Shown: piece after piece, positions 7,377 to 15,839 of the stretch
How positions within the stretch are numbered: position 1 is the first letter of the stretch
How the letters are laid out: the number at the start of each line of letters is the position of its first letter
Assembly: GCA_910585635.1 (NCBI GenBank)
Contig: CAJUFE010000071.1
Coordinates: 1-24,555, forward strand
Direction: 5' to 3'
Origin: an uncultured Lachnospiraceae bacterium
GTDB lineage: Bacteria > Bacillota > Clostridia > Lachnospirales > Lachnospiraceae
Length of the DNA stretch: 24,555 nucleotides
Notes under the pieces: model-generated
What the model was told of the DNA's origin: nothing
Seen by the model: only the letters and a program-made list of their open reading frames with translations
Database searches by the model: none
Translations under genes and position numbers: made by a program

Positions 7377-8141
7377 TCAAGTCCCCTCGGATGCTGCCAG
7401 ATCCAGCGCCAGCAAAAAGCACTTCACCTGCATGTCCCACTCCCGTTCACTTCCCAGCAGTTCATTATGCCACTCTTCTGCCCCAAGGCAGTCGCTGGCA
7501 AATAAGAAGGCTTTTAGCTGCAGACCATGGTACGCGCATACCGCCTGCATGCCTGCGAGCTCCATCTCCACGGCGATGCACCCATCGTTCCTCAGCCTTT
7601 TTGCTTTCCCGGCGGTCTCACGATAGATCCCGTCCGTGGTCCATGTACGCCCCGTCACATAGGGGATCTTCTCCTTTTCAAAAAAAGCCGCCACCTTTTT
7701 CCAGTCTTTCATCTCGATATAGTCGGAAGGCGGGATATAATGATAAGACAGCCCCTCATCACGATAGGCCCAGGTGGGCACGATCATCTTCCCATCTGTC
7801 TGCTGGCTATCCAGAGTCCCGCAGGAGCCAAACACCACAAACTCCCTGCACCCGGTCAGACAGAGGGCCTCCTCCAGACAGGCCGCCGCTCCCGGAGCGG
7901 AGATCAGCGTCATATAGAAGGCGATCTTTTTCCCTTTCCACTCTGTAAGATAGATCGGATGGTCCCCATTGCAGCACCTGATCTCGGCTGCCTGCTCATG
8001 ATCCAGATACTGCATGGCCCACTCGATCACCTTGTAAGAAAACGTGATCACGCACAGATCGCAGATCTTTTCATGCTTTCCATAAACGACTTCCGGTGTA
8101 AATAAAGGCGGTGTCTTCTTATCCAATGTTTCATGTATCAT
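7377..8141 (-). CDS. nucleoside phosphorylase (uridine/purine phosphorylase family)
   Basis: A 254-residue cytoplasmic enzyme predicted to cleave a nucleoside with phosphate to a base and ribose 1-phosphate. Family features include FGSCGTLD (phosphate-binding Gly-rich region), VEMELAGMQAV (ribose-contacting Met-Glu pair) and LFASDCLG near the C-terminus with the catalytic Asp. The precise nucleoside cannot be assigned. The ATG at 8141 follows GGAGGAGG. It converges on the beta-lactamase gene with only 33 bp between stops, and no clear terminator was seen there. A stand-alone salvage gene is the simplest reading. Confidence 0.85.
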   Translation of the reverse strand: MIHETLDKKTPPLFTPEVVYGKHEKICDLCVITFSYKVIEWAMQYLDHEQAAEIRCCNGDHPIYLTEWKGKKIAFYMTLISAPGAAACLEEALCLTGCREFVVFGSCGTLDSQQTDGKMIVPTWAYRDEGLSYHYIPPSDYIEMKDWKKVAAFFEKEKIPYVTGRTWTTDGIYRETAGKAKRLRNDGCIAVEMELAGMQAVCAYHGLQLKAFLFASDCLGAEEWHNELLGSEREWDMQVKCFLLALDLAASEGT

Positions 8142-8551
8142 ATCGGTCCTCCTCCCATGCCTTGTCTAGGGCACATGGATACTTATACAAAAACGGGAAA
8201 AATAGTTCATGCGATCACTACTCTCTCAACTTATATCCACTGCGGATCTTGTGCAAAAAATATATGTAAAACCCCAAGAAGCTCTCCTAGTAAATACTCA
8301 AATATGCCCGGATCCAATTCATCAACGACCAAACAGACCTCCGGATGATCATAAAGAGAGATAAGATGATTTAATGATCAACTTTATGATCTTTTATCCC
8401 CTTTTGCCATTATAGATCGCTCCATACAAAATGTCCAGGTTGAGCAAAGGATTTTTGAGTATTATATTTTACCGGGATCTTTCCTATCCACACAAAAAGC
8501 ACCAGCCACTTCTGACTGATGCCCAATATGCATAGCTGGACAGTAAAAAGA
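8142..8551. other. non-coding gap between the phosphorylase and GntR genes
   Basis: No convincing gene was seen. It contains the GntR terminator (8494-8522) and a perfect 10-bp inverted repeat GATCATAAAG (8347-8356) / CTTTATGATC (8382-8391) with a 25-nt loop, followed on the plus strand by TTTTATC. The promoter of the phosphorylase gene must lie here, but none is clear. Confidence 0.6.
8494..8522 (-). terminator. intrinsic terminator of the GntR gene
   Basis: On the minus strand, a 10-bp stem with G-U pairs (8499-8508 with 8513-8522, 4-nt loop) is followed by TTTTTGTGTG. It lies 30 bp after the GntR stop codon. Its stem and flank are nearly the same as those of the terminator at 17585-17613. 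Confidence 0.85.
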
Positions 8552-9220
8552 TCAACGAAGGAGCGCGATCTGTCTCTGTTCCATCTCCTGATAATATGTA
8601 CGCAGCACCTGGTGAATCTGCTCCAGATCCCGTTGCTGGATCGCAGTACAGTAACGCTCATAGAAATCGTGCATCTCTCTACAAATCTGCTCTGCCCCCT
8701 CACTCTCCATCAAGAGCCGTCTCATCTGCCGGATATGGGGGAGGATGTTGTTCATGATCCGGCTTAAGCGCATGTTATCGCAGTGATCCAGGATATACTG
8801 ATGGAACTGTGCGATCGTCTTCGTCGCATTTTGATGATCTTCATGCTTGAGTGCTGCACAGACCTGTTCCTTGAGCGTTACCAGCGCCAGCATCTCCACC
8901 GGTGATGCGGTCTCTACAAAACGGTCGATCGCGGCCTCATCCAGCAAGGTCCGCAAAAAAAAGATCTCCTGCACATCATGGGCGGTCATGATGCGCACAG
9001 ACATACCGAGCCCTTGGGTATATACCACCATCTCGCCTTCTGACGCCAGCTGCTGGAGAGCTGCCCGCACCGGGGTACGGCTGATCCCGATATCCGCACT
9101 GATGTCCCGCTCTACTAACATCATCCCCTGCGGATACTCTCCTGATTCGATCTTCCCCAAGATGAACCGATACGCTTCCGTCTGCTTATTTATCTGCTCA
9201 TACACAAATTTAATCGCCAT
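8552..9220 (-). CDS. GntR-family transcriptional regulator, FCD (FadR) subfamily
   Basis: A 222-residue regulator. The N-terminal winged helix-turn-helix (about 5-75) has ERDISADIGISRTPVRAALQQLASEG, shown here only as the recognisable DISADIGISRTPVR core. The C-terminal all-helical FCD domain (about 85-220) binds an effector and a metal through His/Asp residues such as those in AQFHQYILDHCDNMRL. The start is the ATG at 9220, six bases after AGGTG; a GTG at 9229 is less well placed. It lies just downstream of the molybdenum enzyme operon on the same strand, separated by a terminator. FadR-type regulators bind TGGT-N-ACCA palindromes, and exactly such a site lies at the operon promoter (17396-17405), so it is the likely local repressor. 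The effector may be the operon's substrate. Confidence 0.9.
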   Translation of the reverse strand: MAIKFVYEQINKQTEAYRFILGKIESGEYPQGMMLVERDISADIGISRTPVRAALQQLASEGEMVVYTQGLGMSVRIMTAHDVQEIFFLRTLLDEAAIDRFVETASPVEMLALVTLKEQVCAALKHEDHQNATKTIAQFHQYILDHCDNMRLSRIMNNILPHIRQMRRLLMESEGAEQICREMHDFYERYCTAIQQRDLEQIHQVLRTYYQEMEQRQIALLR

Positions 9221-9275
9221 TACGATCACCTACATCCAGATATCCCACCTATTGTTCCCATCGTGCATCGATACG

Positions 9276-9304
9276 AGTATACCAGAAAAGCAGCCGAAAA
9301 GCAA
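9276..9304 (-). promoter_or_regulatory. GntR gene promoter with overlapping operator half-site
   Basis: The minus strand reads TTGCTT, 17 bp, TATACT. The -10 box lies inside TGGTATAC (9277-9284), the same 8-mer found in the operator of the molybdenum enzyme operon. This suggests autoregulation, although part of the match is explained by the -10 box itself. Confidence 0.55.
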
Positions 9305-9321
9305 ACCCACCAGATCCGCAT

Positions 9322-9354
9322 AAAACAGACCGGAGAGCGTTCCAGCTCTCCGGT
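9322..9354 (-). terminator. terminator of the molybdenum enzyme operon
   Basis: A perfect 10-bp GC-rich stem (9329-9338 with 9345-9354, 6-nt loop) lies eight bases after the stop of the last operon gene. On the minus strand it is followed by CTGTTTTATG. The U-tract is short, but the stem is strong. Confidence 0.7.
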
Positions 9355-9362
9355 CCTGGATA

Positions 9363-11720
9363 CTATCGTTTTAATGAATCAGCCACCATGACCTTTGCGA
9401 TCTCGATCTTATAGGCGTTCTTGGCCATCGGCACGGCACCGTACAACGCCAGCTGGGAAGCTTCCTCGATGACATCCGGCGTCAGCTCTTTGCCCTCCAG
9501 AAATCTTTCTGCCCGCCATGCACGATGGGGTACAGGGGCGCAGGCTCCCAGAACGATCCTGGCTCTTTTGACCTTCCCGTCCTCCATCTCGTATACGGAA
9601 GCTACCGAGACGATCGCAAAGTCGATGGACTTGCGCAAACGGTATTTATCATAGTGGGCAATCGTTCCTTCGGCATGGTACGGGATGACGATCTCCTCCA
9701 CGATCTCGCCGCGCCGCAACACATCAGCGATCCGCGTCTTTCTAGTGAACATCTCCTCTGCCGTCAAGGTCCGCATATTGGTCTTGATCGTTGCGCCATA
9801 GGCTACCAGCATGTTCGCTATATCACTGGAATTGACAGCGTAGCAGGCACAGTCCATGCATCGGCCATATTCCGAGCAGGCGGTCTTGCAGTCGTAGGAG
9901 CTGTGGTCCTCCTCCGCGAGGGTGCGCTCCGCCACAGCCCGCTGGGGCAGTCCAGACGCTGTATCGACCTTAGTCTGCAGGATGTCGAAGGTCACCTGGG
10001 GCTTTTCTACCGTCACAGGAACAGGGGTTACCCCTAGATCCTGGTTGATGCTGTCTGCGGAAACGCGGCCGGCATAGATGGCGCGGATGGCGATGTTCGG
10101 GCCGGTGACCGCATCGCCGCCTGCATAAAATCCTTCCCTGCGGGTCCTGCCCGATCCCAGGTCCGCATCGATAAGGCCGCGGGCAGACTTTAGCTGATCC
10201 GCCAGCTTTTCACCCAAGAACGAGATATCCACGCTCTGGCCCGTGGCCAGGATGATACAGTCCGCCTTTAGGACCTGCTTTTCATCCATATCATAGACCG
10301 GGGCAAAGCGCCCGCCAGGATCGCGCACAGACAGACAGCGCATGACCTCCAGGCCCTCCACCTTACCAGAAGCGTCCGTGAGGACCTTGGACAGGCCCCA
10401 CCCGTTGTACAGCTTTACGCCTTCCTCTTCCGCCATGATGACTTCTTCGATCATAGCCGGCATCTCGTTCTTCTGCTCCAGACAAGCCAAACGGACGGTC
10501 TTGGCACCCAGGCGCTTAGCTGTCAGCGCCACGTCCATAGCGACGCTGCCACCTCCACAGACCAGCACGTCATTGCCGATGGCCCGCTGGAGATAGGTGT
10601 TCACCTCCACCAAAAAATCCAGGCCAAATTCCGTCAGCTTTTCCCCTTCCAGCCCCAAGACCGGCTGCTTCCAGGCACCTGTGCCAAAATAGACCGCGTC
10701 TGCGGACTCCTTAATCGCATCTACCGTGATATCCCGCCCCACCGTAGTGCCCATCTGGAATCGGATCCCCATGCCCTGGAGCAGCTCTACATACTGATCC
10801 ACCAGCGCCTTGGAAAGACGATAGTGGGGGATCCCATAGCGGAGGACACCGCCGGCTTTTTCCATCTTGTCGTAGACGATGACCGCGTTCCCGGCCTTGC
10901 GCAGATAGTACGCCGCGGTCAGACCGCCAGGGCCGGCGCCGATCACCGCGATCGTCTTGCCCGTCTCCTTTTGCGGTGGCTGGTAATAGTCGGCGGCATG
11001 CTCCATGATATAGTCGCCCAAAGAACGCTCCACGCCATGGATGTTCACGGTATCGCCGTAGAGGTTCTGGTTGCATTTGTCCTGACAAAGGTGCGGACAG
11101 ATGCGGCTCGTGATCATGGGCATGGGATTGTACTGCAGGATCGTCTTCGCGGCATCATCCCAGTCATCCGCACGCAAAAACGCCATATAGGTAGGGATAT
11201 CGGTCCCTGCGGGACAGGCGCTGGAGCAGGGCGTGCTATGGATATGCTCCCCGCCGAATATCGAATGATAACGGTTCTCACCCCGGATGGCGTAGCAGGT
11301 GACGCCCCCCTTGCGCATGCACTTTAGCGCACCCCCCAGGCTATCCGGGTAACGATAATACCAGCAGCGTATATCCTGACAGATATTTCCTCCGATGGTC
11401 GCTGTATTGCGGATGTTGGGTGTGGCCACAGAGTACGCAGCCTCCGCCATGGCCGGCGCTCTGGCTGCCACTGCCGGAGAATCGGAGATCTGCCGCAGCG
11501 TGGTGTTGGAACCGATATGCAGACCGTCCGATCCCTCACGGATATACGCCAGCTCCTGCAGGCCTTTGATACTGACCACCTTCTCCGGATGCTCTGGCAG
11601 GACCCGATCCTTCAGCTCGCCGATCAGATCGGTGCCGCCAGCAGATAAAACAGCGCCTTTTTGCATCTCTTCCGACGCCTGCCGGACACTTTCAGCCTGG
11701 ATAAATCCCAGATACTTCAT
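9363..11720 (-). CDS. FAD subunit of a molybdenum hydroxylase with an inserted GltD-like NAD(P)H oxidoreductase
   Basis: A 785-residue electron-transfer subunit. Residues 1-158 are the first part of a CoxM/XdhB-type FAD domain (SAGGTDL at 26-32, TIGGNICQD around 109-116, Cys114, 119, 134 and 142). The fold is then interrupted. Residues about 160-245 are a ferredoxin-like segment (CSSACPAG at 165-172, CPHLCQDKC at 208-216). Residues about 255-560 are a GltD-like flavoprotein with GAGPGG (261-266), a second Rossmann site CGGGSVAMD (388-396) and GGDAVTGPN (534-542). A Cys cluster follows (611, 615, 621, 624, 626). The FAD domain resumes with CYAVNSSDIANML (from 626) and its C-terminal domain (to 785). 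It presumably links NAD(P)H to the molybdenum centre. It starts one base after the stop of the upstream gene; AAGGAGG lies in that gene's end. Confidence 0.88.
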   Translation of the reverse strand: MKYLGFIQAESVRQASEEMQKGAVLSAGGTDLIGELKDRVLPEHPEKVVSIKGLQELAYIREGSDGLHIGSNTTLRQISDSPAVAARAPAMAEAAYSVATPNIRNTATIGGNICQDIRCWYYRYPDSLGGALKCMRKGGVTCYAIRGENRYHSIFGGEHIHSTPCSSACPAGTDIPTYMAFLRADDWDDAAKTILQYNPMPMITSRICPHLCQDKCNQNLYGDTVNIHGVERSLGDYIMEHAADYYQPPQKETGKTIAVIGAGPGGLTAAYYLRKAGNAVIVYDKMEKAGGVLRYGIPHYRLSKALVDQYVELLQGMGIRFQMGTTVGRDITVDAIKESADAVYFGTGAWKQPVLGLEGEKLTEFGLDFLVEVNTYLQRAIGNDVLVCGGGSVAMDVALTAKRLGAKTVRLACLEQKNEMPAMIEEVIMAEEEGVKLYNGWGLSKVLTDASGKVEGLEVMRCLSVRDPGGRFAPVYDMDEKQVLKADCIILATGQSVDISFLGEKLADQLKSARGLIDADLGSGRTRREGFYAGGDAVTGPNIAIRAIYAGRVSADSINQDLGVTPVPVTVEKPQVTFDILQTKVDTASGLPQRAVAERTLAEEDHSSYDCKTACSEYGRCMDCACYAVNSSDIANMLVAYGATIKTNMRTLTAEEMFTRKTRIADVLRRGEIVEEIVIPYHAEGTIAHYDKYRLRKSIDFAIVSVASVYEMEDGKVKRARIVLGACAPVPHRAWRAERFLEGKELTPDVIEEASQLALYGAVPMAKNAYKIEIAKVMVADSLKR

Positions 11721-11721
11721 A

Positions 11722-14010
11722 TCACCTAGCCTCCTTTTCCTTCAATGCTTTTAGGATCTGATCTGGCAGGAACGGATAGTCGTTCAGTTTGATACCGCAT
11801 GCATTGTAGATCGCCATCCGGATAGCGGGTCCCCCGGGAGAGATCGTCGGTTCGCCAACGCCAAAGGCTCCATAGGGCAGATAGCTGTCATCGCCCATCT
11901 CCTTGAAGGATTCACAGACAAATGTCCCATGCTGCGGCACATCGTTGAAGGTAGCCGTCTTATAGTCGATCATATTGGGGTTGACGATGCGGTTGTCATT
12001 TTCATCAAAGATGGTCTCCTCAAAGGTCGCCAGACCCAGACCGGCCAGAAAGCCGTCCAGCTGGTTCTGGACACCGGAAGGATCAACGATCCGCCCTGCA
12101 TCCGCACAGTTAAAGATATCATTGACCGTAAAGGTCCCCATCTTCTTATCTACCGTCACATCCAGGAACTGGCAATTATACATCGTACAATTATGGGTGC
12201 CCTCAAAATGGCCGCAGCCCACTAAAGCATCCACCTTGCCCAGGATGCGGGGCGCCAGAGGATACGTTTCCTTCGGGTCAGACAGTCGGTACAGCATCCC
12301 GTTCTTCAGCCCCAGATCATCTGCCGGGATATCCAGCTTTTCGCTGGCCAGCTGGAAGAGCTTTTTCTTTAAGTCCTTCGCGGCCCACAAGGCAGACAGA
12401 CCGCCGGCATAGGTGGAGCGGGAGCCGGTGGAACCGAAATCCGGCGGGTTCGCGTCCGTGCTGGTGGGTGACATACGGATCATCTCCAGCGGGCAGTCCA
12501 GCTCCTCGGCAACGATCTTGCGATACAGATCCCGCACTCCTGCGCCGAACTCGGTCATACAGGTAGAGATGAGCACTGACCCTAGTCCCGTGATCTCCAC
12601 GTTCGTATTAGAGGGCTTGCCGCCCACATGGTTCTGTCCGGCTACAGCCATACCCACGCCCCGGGCGTAGCGGCCGTCCTCGCTGACCCAGGTGGGGACG
12701 CCCCAGCCCTTGAACTTGTCCTTCCAGCCCCACTTCTCTGCCCCCATACGGAACAGCTCGGACCAGACCGGACCGCCGGACACTTCCCACGGATGGGCCG
12801 GGTTCCCGGCATTATAGAAGGTGTCGCCATGGTCCACACAGTTTTTGCTCACATAATCCACGATGTCGATCCCCATCGCCTCGCAGGCATCGCAGATGAC
12901 ACGGAACATCAGGGCCGTGATCTCCAGATAGCCATAGCCGCGGAAGGAGCCAGAGGGACATTTGTTGGTCATCACCACGTCTGCATCGAATTTCTGGTTG
13001 TTGGTCTTGCAGAGGAACGGCAGGGTAACGGTGCCAACAGACAGCATGAATTCCTGTGTGGCCGCACAATAACCGGCTTCCGCCAGCTCCTCGACCTGGA
13101 TCGCTGTGGCGATGCCATCCTTGCGCAGCCCCAGCTTGATGTGGGCGCGGGTGGTCATCCGGATCTGATGGCAGGCGAAATGCTCCTCCTTGGTGTATGT
13201 ATAAAGGACTGGATAATGTGCCTTTTTAGACATCAGCGCGGAATACACCACCGGATGCACGATGCCGCTGAACAGCTTGGAGCCGAAGGAACCGCCTACA
13301 CAAGGCGCTTCTGTAGTGATGTTCTCGTAGGGGATATCTAAGGATGCCTGGACATTCTGCTGGCAATAGGCGATCGCCGCGATCGATCCCTTGATATACA
13401 GATGGTCACCCTCCCAGTAAGTCAGCACAGTAGGGGGTTCCACCGGCAGGGGGTTCTGACCGGTCTTCATCTCATAGGTACCCTCAAAGATGCCATCTGC
13501 ATCCTTCCATCCCTGCTCCATATCCCCGATCTCAAAATGTAGGTTATTCTTAGCCGGGGCGATGTTCCCCGGGAATCCCTCATACAGCTGGGGCGCATCA
13601 GGGGCCAGGGCCTGGTCGATATCCAGCACCGGCTCCATCACACGATAACGTACCTGGATCTTCTCCATCGCCTCGTCGGCCAGGTCCTCTGTATCTGCCA
13701 CCACCAGGGCCACAGCATCCCCCACATAGCGCAGGATGTTGGACAAGGGGTGGCAATGCCGGGGCGGGGTAAAACCGTTGGTGATATAGACGTTCTCCCC
13801 CACATCCTTGTAGGTGACTACCGCATACACACCCTCCATCGCCTCTGCGGCAGAGGTATCGATGGATGTGATCTCAGCAAAAGCATAGGGGCTGCGCATC
13901 ACGCGCCCCACCTTCATATGGGGTACACGAAGATCTGCTGTGTACTGGGCTCTCCCGGTCACCACCTGTTCGCCGATCAGGCGTTTGCTCGCTATACCGA
14001 TATGTCTCAC
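11722..14010 (-). CDS. molybdopterin-binding catalytic subunit, xanthine dehydrogenase family
   Basis: A 762-residue catalytic subunit that holds the molybdenum cofactor. N-terminal part: GEQVVTGRAQYTADL, then the substrate-channel domain. Cofactor contacts: GGSFGSK, FRGYG, and GVGEPTISPGGPAI, in which Glu720 matches the family's base-catalyst Glu. In related enzymes this chemistry hydroxylates N-heterocycles or aldehydes or, as in 4-hydroxybenzoyl-CoA reductase, removes a ring hydroxyl. The substrate cannot be read from sequence. The start is GTG at 14010, overlapping the upstream gene's stop (GTGA), with AAGGAGG eight bases before it. No molybdenum cofactor maturation gene (XdhC-like) is adjacent, so maturation would act from elsewhere. 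Confidence 0.92.
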   Translation of the reverse strand: MRHIGIASKRLIGEQVVTGRAQYTADLRVPHMKVGRVMRSPYAFAEITSIDTSAAEAMEGVYAVVTYKDVGENVYITNGFTPPRHCHPLSNILRYVGDAVALVVADTEDLADEAMEKIQVRYRVMEPVLDIDQALAPDAPQLYEGFPGNIAPAKNNLHFEIGDMEQGWKDADGIFEGTYEMKTGQNPLPVEPPTVLTYWEGDHLYIKGSIAAIAYCQQNVQASLDIPYENITTEAPCVGGSFGSKLFSGIVHPVVYSALMSKKAHYPVLYTYTKEEHFACHQIRMTTRAHIKLGLRKDGIATAIQVEELAEAGYCAATQEFMLSVGTVTLPFLCKTNNQKFDADVVMTNKCPSGSFRGYGYLEITALMFRVICDACEAMGIDIVDYVSKNCVDHGDTFYNAGNPAHPWEVSGGPVWSELFRMGAEKWGWKDKFKGWGVPTWVSEDGRYARGVGMAVAGQNHVGGKPSNTNVEITGLGSVLISTCMTEFGAGVRDLYRKIVAEELDCPLEMIRMSPTSTDANPPDFGSTGSRSTYAGGLSALWAAKDLKKKLFQLASEKLDIPADDLGLKNGMLYRLSDPKETYPLAPRILGKVDALVGCGHFEGTHNCTMYNCQFLDVTVDKKMGTFTVNDIFNCADAGRIVDPSGVQNQLDGFLAGLGLATFEETIFDENDNRIVNPNMIDYKTATFNDVPQHGTFVCESFKEMGDDSYLPYGAFGVGEPTISPGGPAIRMAIYNACGIKLNDYPFLPDQILKALKEKEAR

Positions 14011-14522
14011 TTTGCGGACCTCCTTTGCTCTACACAGGCCATGACGGCTTCCACTGCTGTATAGTGGGTGCCACAGCGGCAGTAGTTACCCGCTAAAGCT
14101 TCGCGGACCTCTTCCTCGGTGGGCTGTTCTTTTTCACGGAGCAGCGCCTCGGCGCTCATGATGACGCCAGGCGTGCAGAAGCCGCATTGGTAACCCGCGT
14201 GGTCGATAAAAGACTGCTGCAGATCGGATAATCTGCCGGTGGCCGCATCAGCCAGGCCTTCGATCGTTGTGATCTCTGCCCCGTCGCAGTCGCAGGTAAA
14301 AGTCATGCAGGAGGTGATGGCTCTGCCGTTCATGATAACGGTACAACAGCCGCAGGCCCCTTGGTCGCAGCCGATCTTAGCGCCTGTCAGGCCCAGGCGG
14401 TCCCGCAGGGTATGGGCCAGCGTCTCCTGGGGCGGCATATTGTTCTGCCCATCCCCCACCGTCAAGCTATAGGTCCTGCCATTCACTTGCAAGGTGATGT
14501 ATTGCTTCGTACATTGTTTCAT
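14007..14522 (-). CDS. 2Fe-2S iron-sulfur subunit of the molybdenum hydroxylase
   Basis: A 171-residue small subunit that passes electrons between the molybdenum and flavin subunits. The N-terminal plant-type ferredoxin domain has CDQGACGCCTVIMNG and SCMTF. The C-terminal helical domain has CGFCTPGVIM and NYCRCGTH, the standard second 2Fe-2S site. The start ATG at 14522 gives the family's normal length and has AGGAGG 11 bases upstream; the open frame beyond it overlaps the MFS gene and is not coding. It overlaps the catalytic gene by four bases, so the two are translationally coupled. Confidence 0.95.
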   Translation of the reverse strand: MKQCTKQYITLQVNGRTYSLTVGDGQNNMPPQETLAHTLRDRLGLTGAKIGCDQGACGCCTVIMNGRAITSCMTFTCDCDGAEITTIEGLADAATGRLSDLQQSFIDHAGYQCGFCTPGVIMSAEALLREKEQPTEEEVREALAGNYCRCGTHYTAVEAVMACVEQRRSAK

Positions 14523-14541
14523 TTGGATCCTATCCTCCTTT

Positions 14542-15789
14542 CTATCGATCTTGATCCATGGAATCCGCCGCAGATCTGGAGCTGGTGAGCAGCATGACCA
14601 GGATCCCGGCAGCCAGCAGGCCAGCATACAGGTACCAAACGCTATCATAGGAGGTGGGCACACCGTCTACCGTCGCCTTATCGATCAGGCTTCCCGCGAT
14701 CGTGGGGAAGACCACATTGGACGACTGGAACAGGAGATTTTGCAGAGCCGTGGTGGTCGCCGCGTATTTATTGCCGCCGATGTTCACCGCCCAGGTGGTG
14801 ATCTGGGTGGATGACGAGCAGGAGAAGATGGCGAAGATGACCGCGCCGATCATCACCGTCCTGTAGCTGCTACAGTTGCCAAAGAACAGGATCGAACCAC
14901 AAGCCCCTGCATAGATGGCGATGATGAACCACTTGGGATTGATGCGGAACTTTTTGCCCACCACTCCGGACAAGATCGACCCCAGCACCGAAACGATGGC
15001 GTAGATGGTCATGACCGCGCCAGCCTGGATACCCGTGATACCGACCCCGGCAGGTGGGGCCGCCGTCATAAATTTATTGGCCCATGTAGAAAACCCGGCA
15101 GGGATCGCCATGAACAGGAAACCGCCCAGAGAGGTCAGCACCAGCTGTTTATTGCTAAAGTAGTTTTTGACACCCTCCATCAAGGTCGGTTTATCGCCAT
15201 TATCTAACGGGACCTGTTCAGGGTCCTTCAGAAGGATCAGGTCCGCCAATGCGATAAAGGCGATGAGGCCTGCGGCCACCTGGAAGGTCACACGCCAGCC
15301 AGAGGCTGCCAGGACACGGGGGCCGATCTGATTAGCCAGCAGGGTGCCCAGCGAAGGGGAAGCCAGCAGGGCGCCAAAGGCGATGCCCCTCTCACGGGGT
15401 TCGAAATAGTCAGCCAATAGCCGGGAGCACAGCGCCATGATCGGTCCGCCAAGAAAGCCCCCGATGAAGCGGATGGCATAAGCCGTCCGATAGTCCTTCA
15501 CATAAGCCATGGCAAAGGTCATGGCCCCCACCAGCGCGACGAACAGCACCAGCCAGTACTTGGGTTTAAATTTGTCCGCCAGCCAGCCGCCGGGAATCTG
15601 GGTGAACAGGTAACCGAAGTAGAAGGCAGACATCAAGCTGCCCGCTTCCGCCATGGTCATCCCAATCTCACCCGCCGCAGTAGAGAGCACAGGGCTCCAG
15701 ACAAAACGGCTGAAAAATGTCATCGTCCAGCTGAGCACCAGGGCCCCCAGGACGATCCAGCGGAGTACGCTGTCCTGCTTTTTTCCCAT
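14542..15789 (-). CDS. MFS transporter (organic-anion symporter-like)
   Basis: A 415-residue transporter with about twelve membrane segments. The N-terminal half shows the classic MFS layout (SRFVWSPVLSTAAGEIGM, then FGYLFTQIPGGWLADKFKPK with the loop 2-3 GxLaDrf-type motif). The type resembles the anion:cation symporter group that moves carboxylates and aromatic acids. It sits 20 bp upstream of the 2Fe-2S gene in the same operon, so it most likely imports the enzyme's substrate or exports its product. The start has AAAGGAG upstream. Confidence 0.85.
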   Translation of the reverse strand: MGKKQDSVLRWIVLGALVLSWTMTFFSRFVWSPVLSTAAGEIGMTMAEAGSLMSAFYFGYLFTQIPGGWLADKFKPKYWLVLFVALVGAMTFAMAYVKDYRTAYAIRFIGGFLGGPIMALCSRLLADYFEPRERGIAFGALLASPSLGTLLANQIGPRVLAASGWRVTFQVAAGLIAFIALADLILLKDPEQVPLDNGDKPTLMEGVKNYFSNKQLVLTSLGGFLFMAIPAGFSTWANKFMTAAPPAGVGITGIQAGAVMTIYAIVSVLGSILSGVVGKKFRINPKWFIIAIYAGACGSILFFGNCSSYRTVMIGAVIFAIFSCSSSTQITTWAVNIGGNKYAATTTALQNLLFQSSNVVFPTIAGSLIDKATVDGVPTSYDSVWYLYAGLLAAGILVMLLTSSRSAADSMDQDR

Positions 15790-15839
15790 CTTGTATCACT
15801 CCTTTTTCATTAAATTTATGAAAGACCGTCATCACGCGG

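Noticed and set aside
14523..14663. A 47-residue N-terminal extension on the 2Fe-2S subunit.
   Set aside because: It overlaps the end of the MFS gene, lacks a ribosome site and exceeds the family's length; the ATG at 14522 has AGGAGG upstream.
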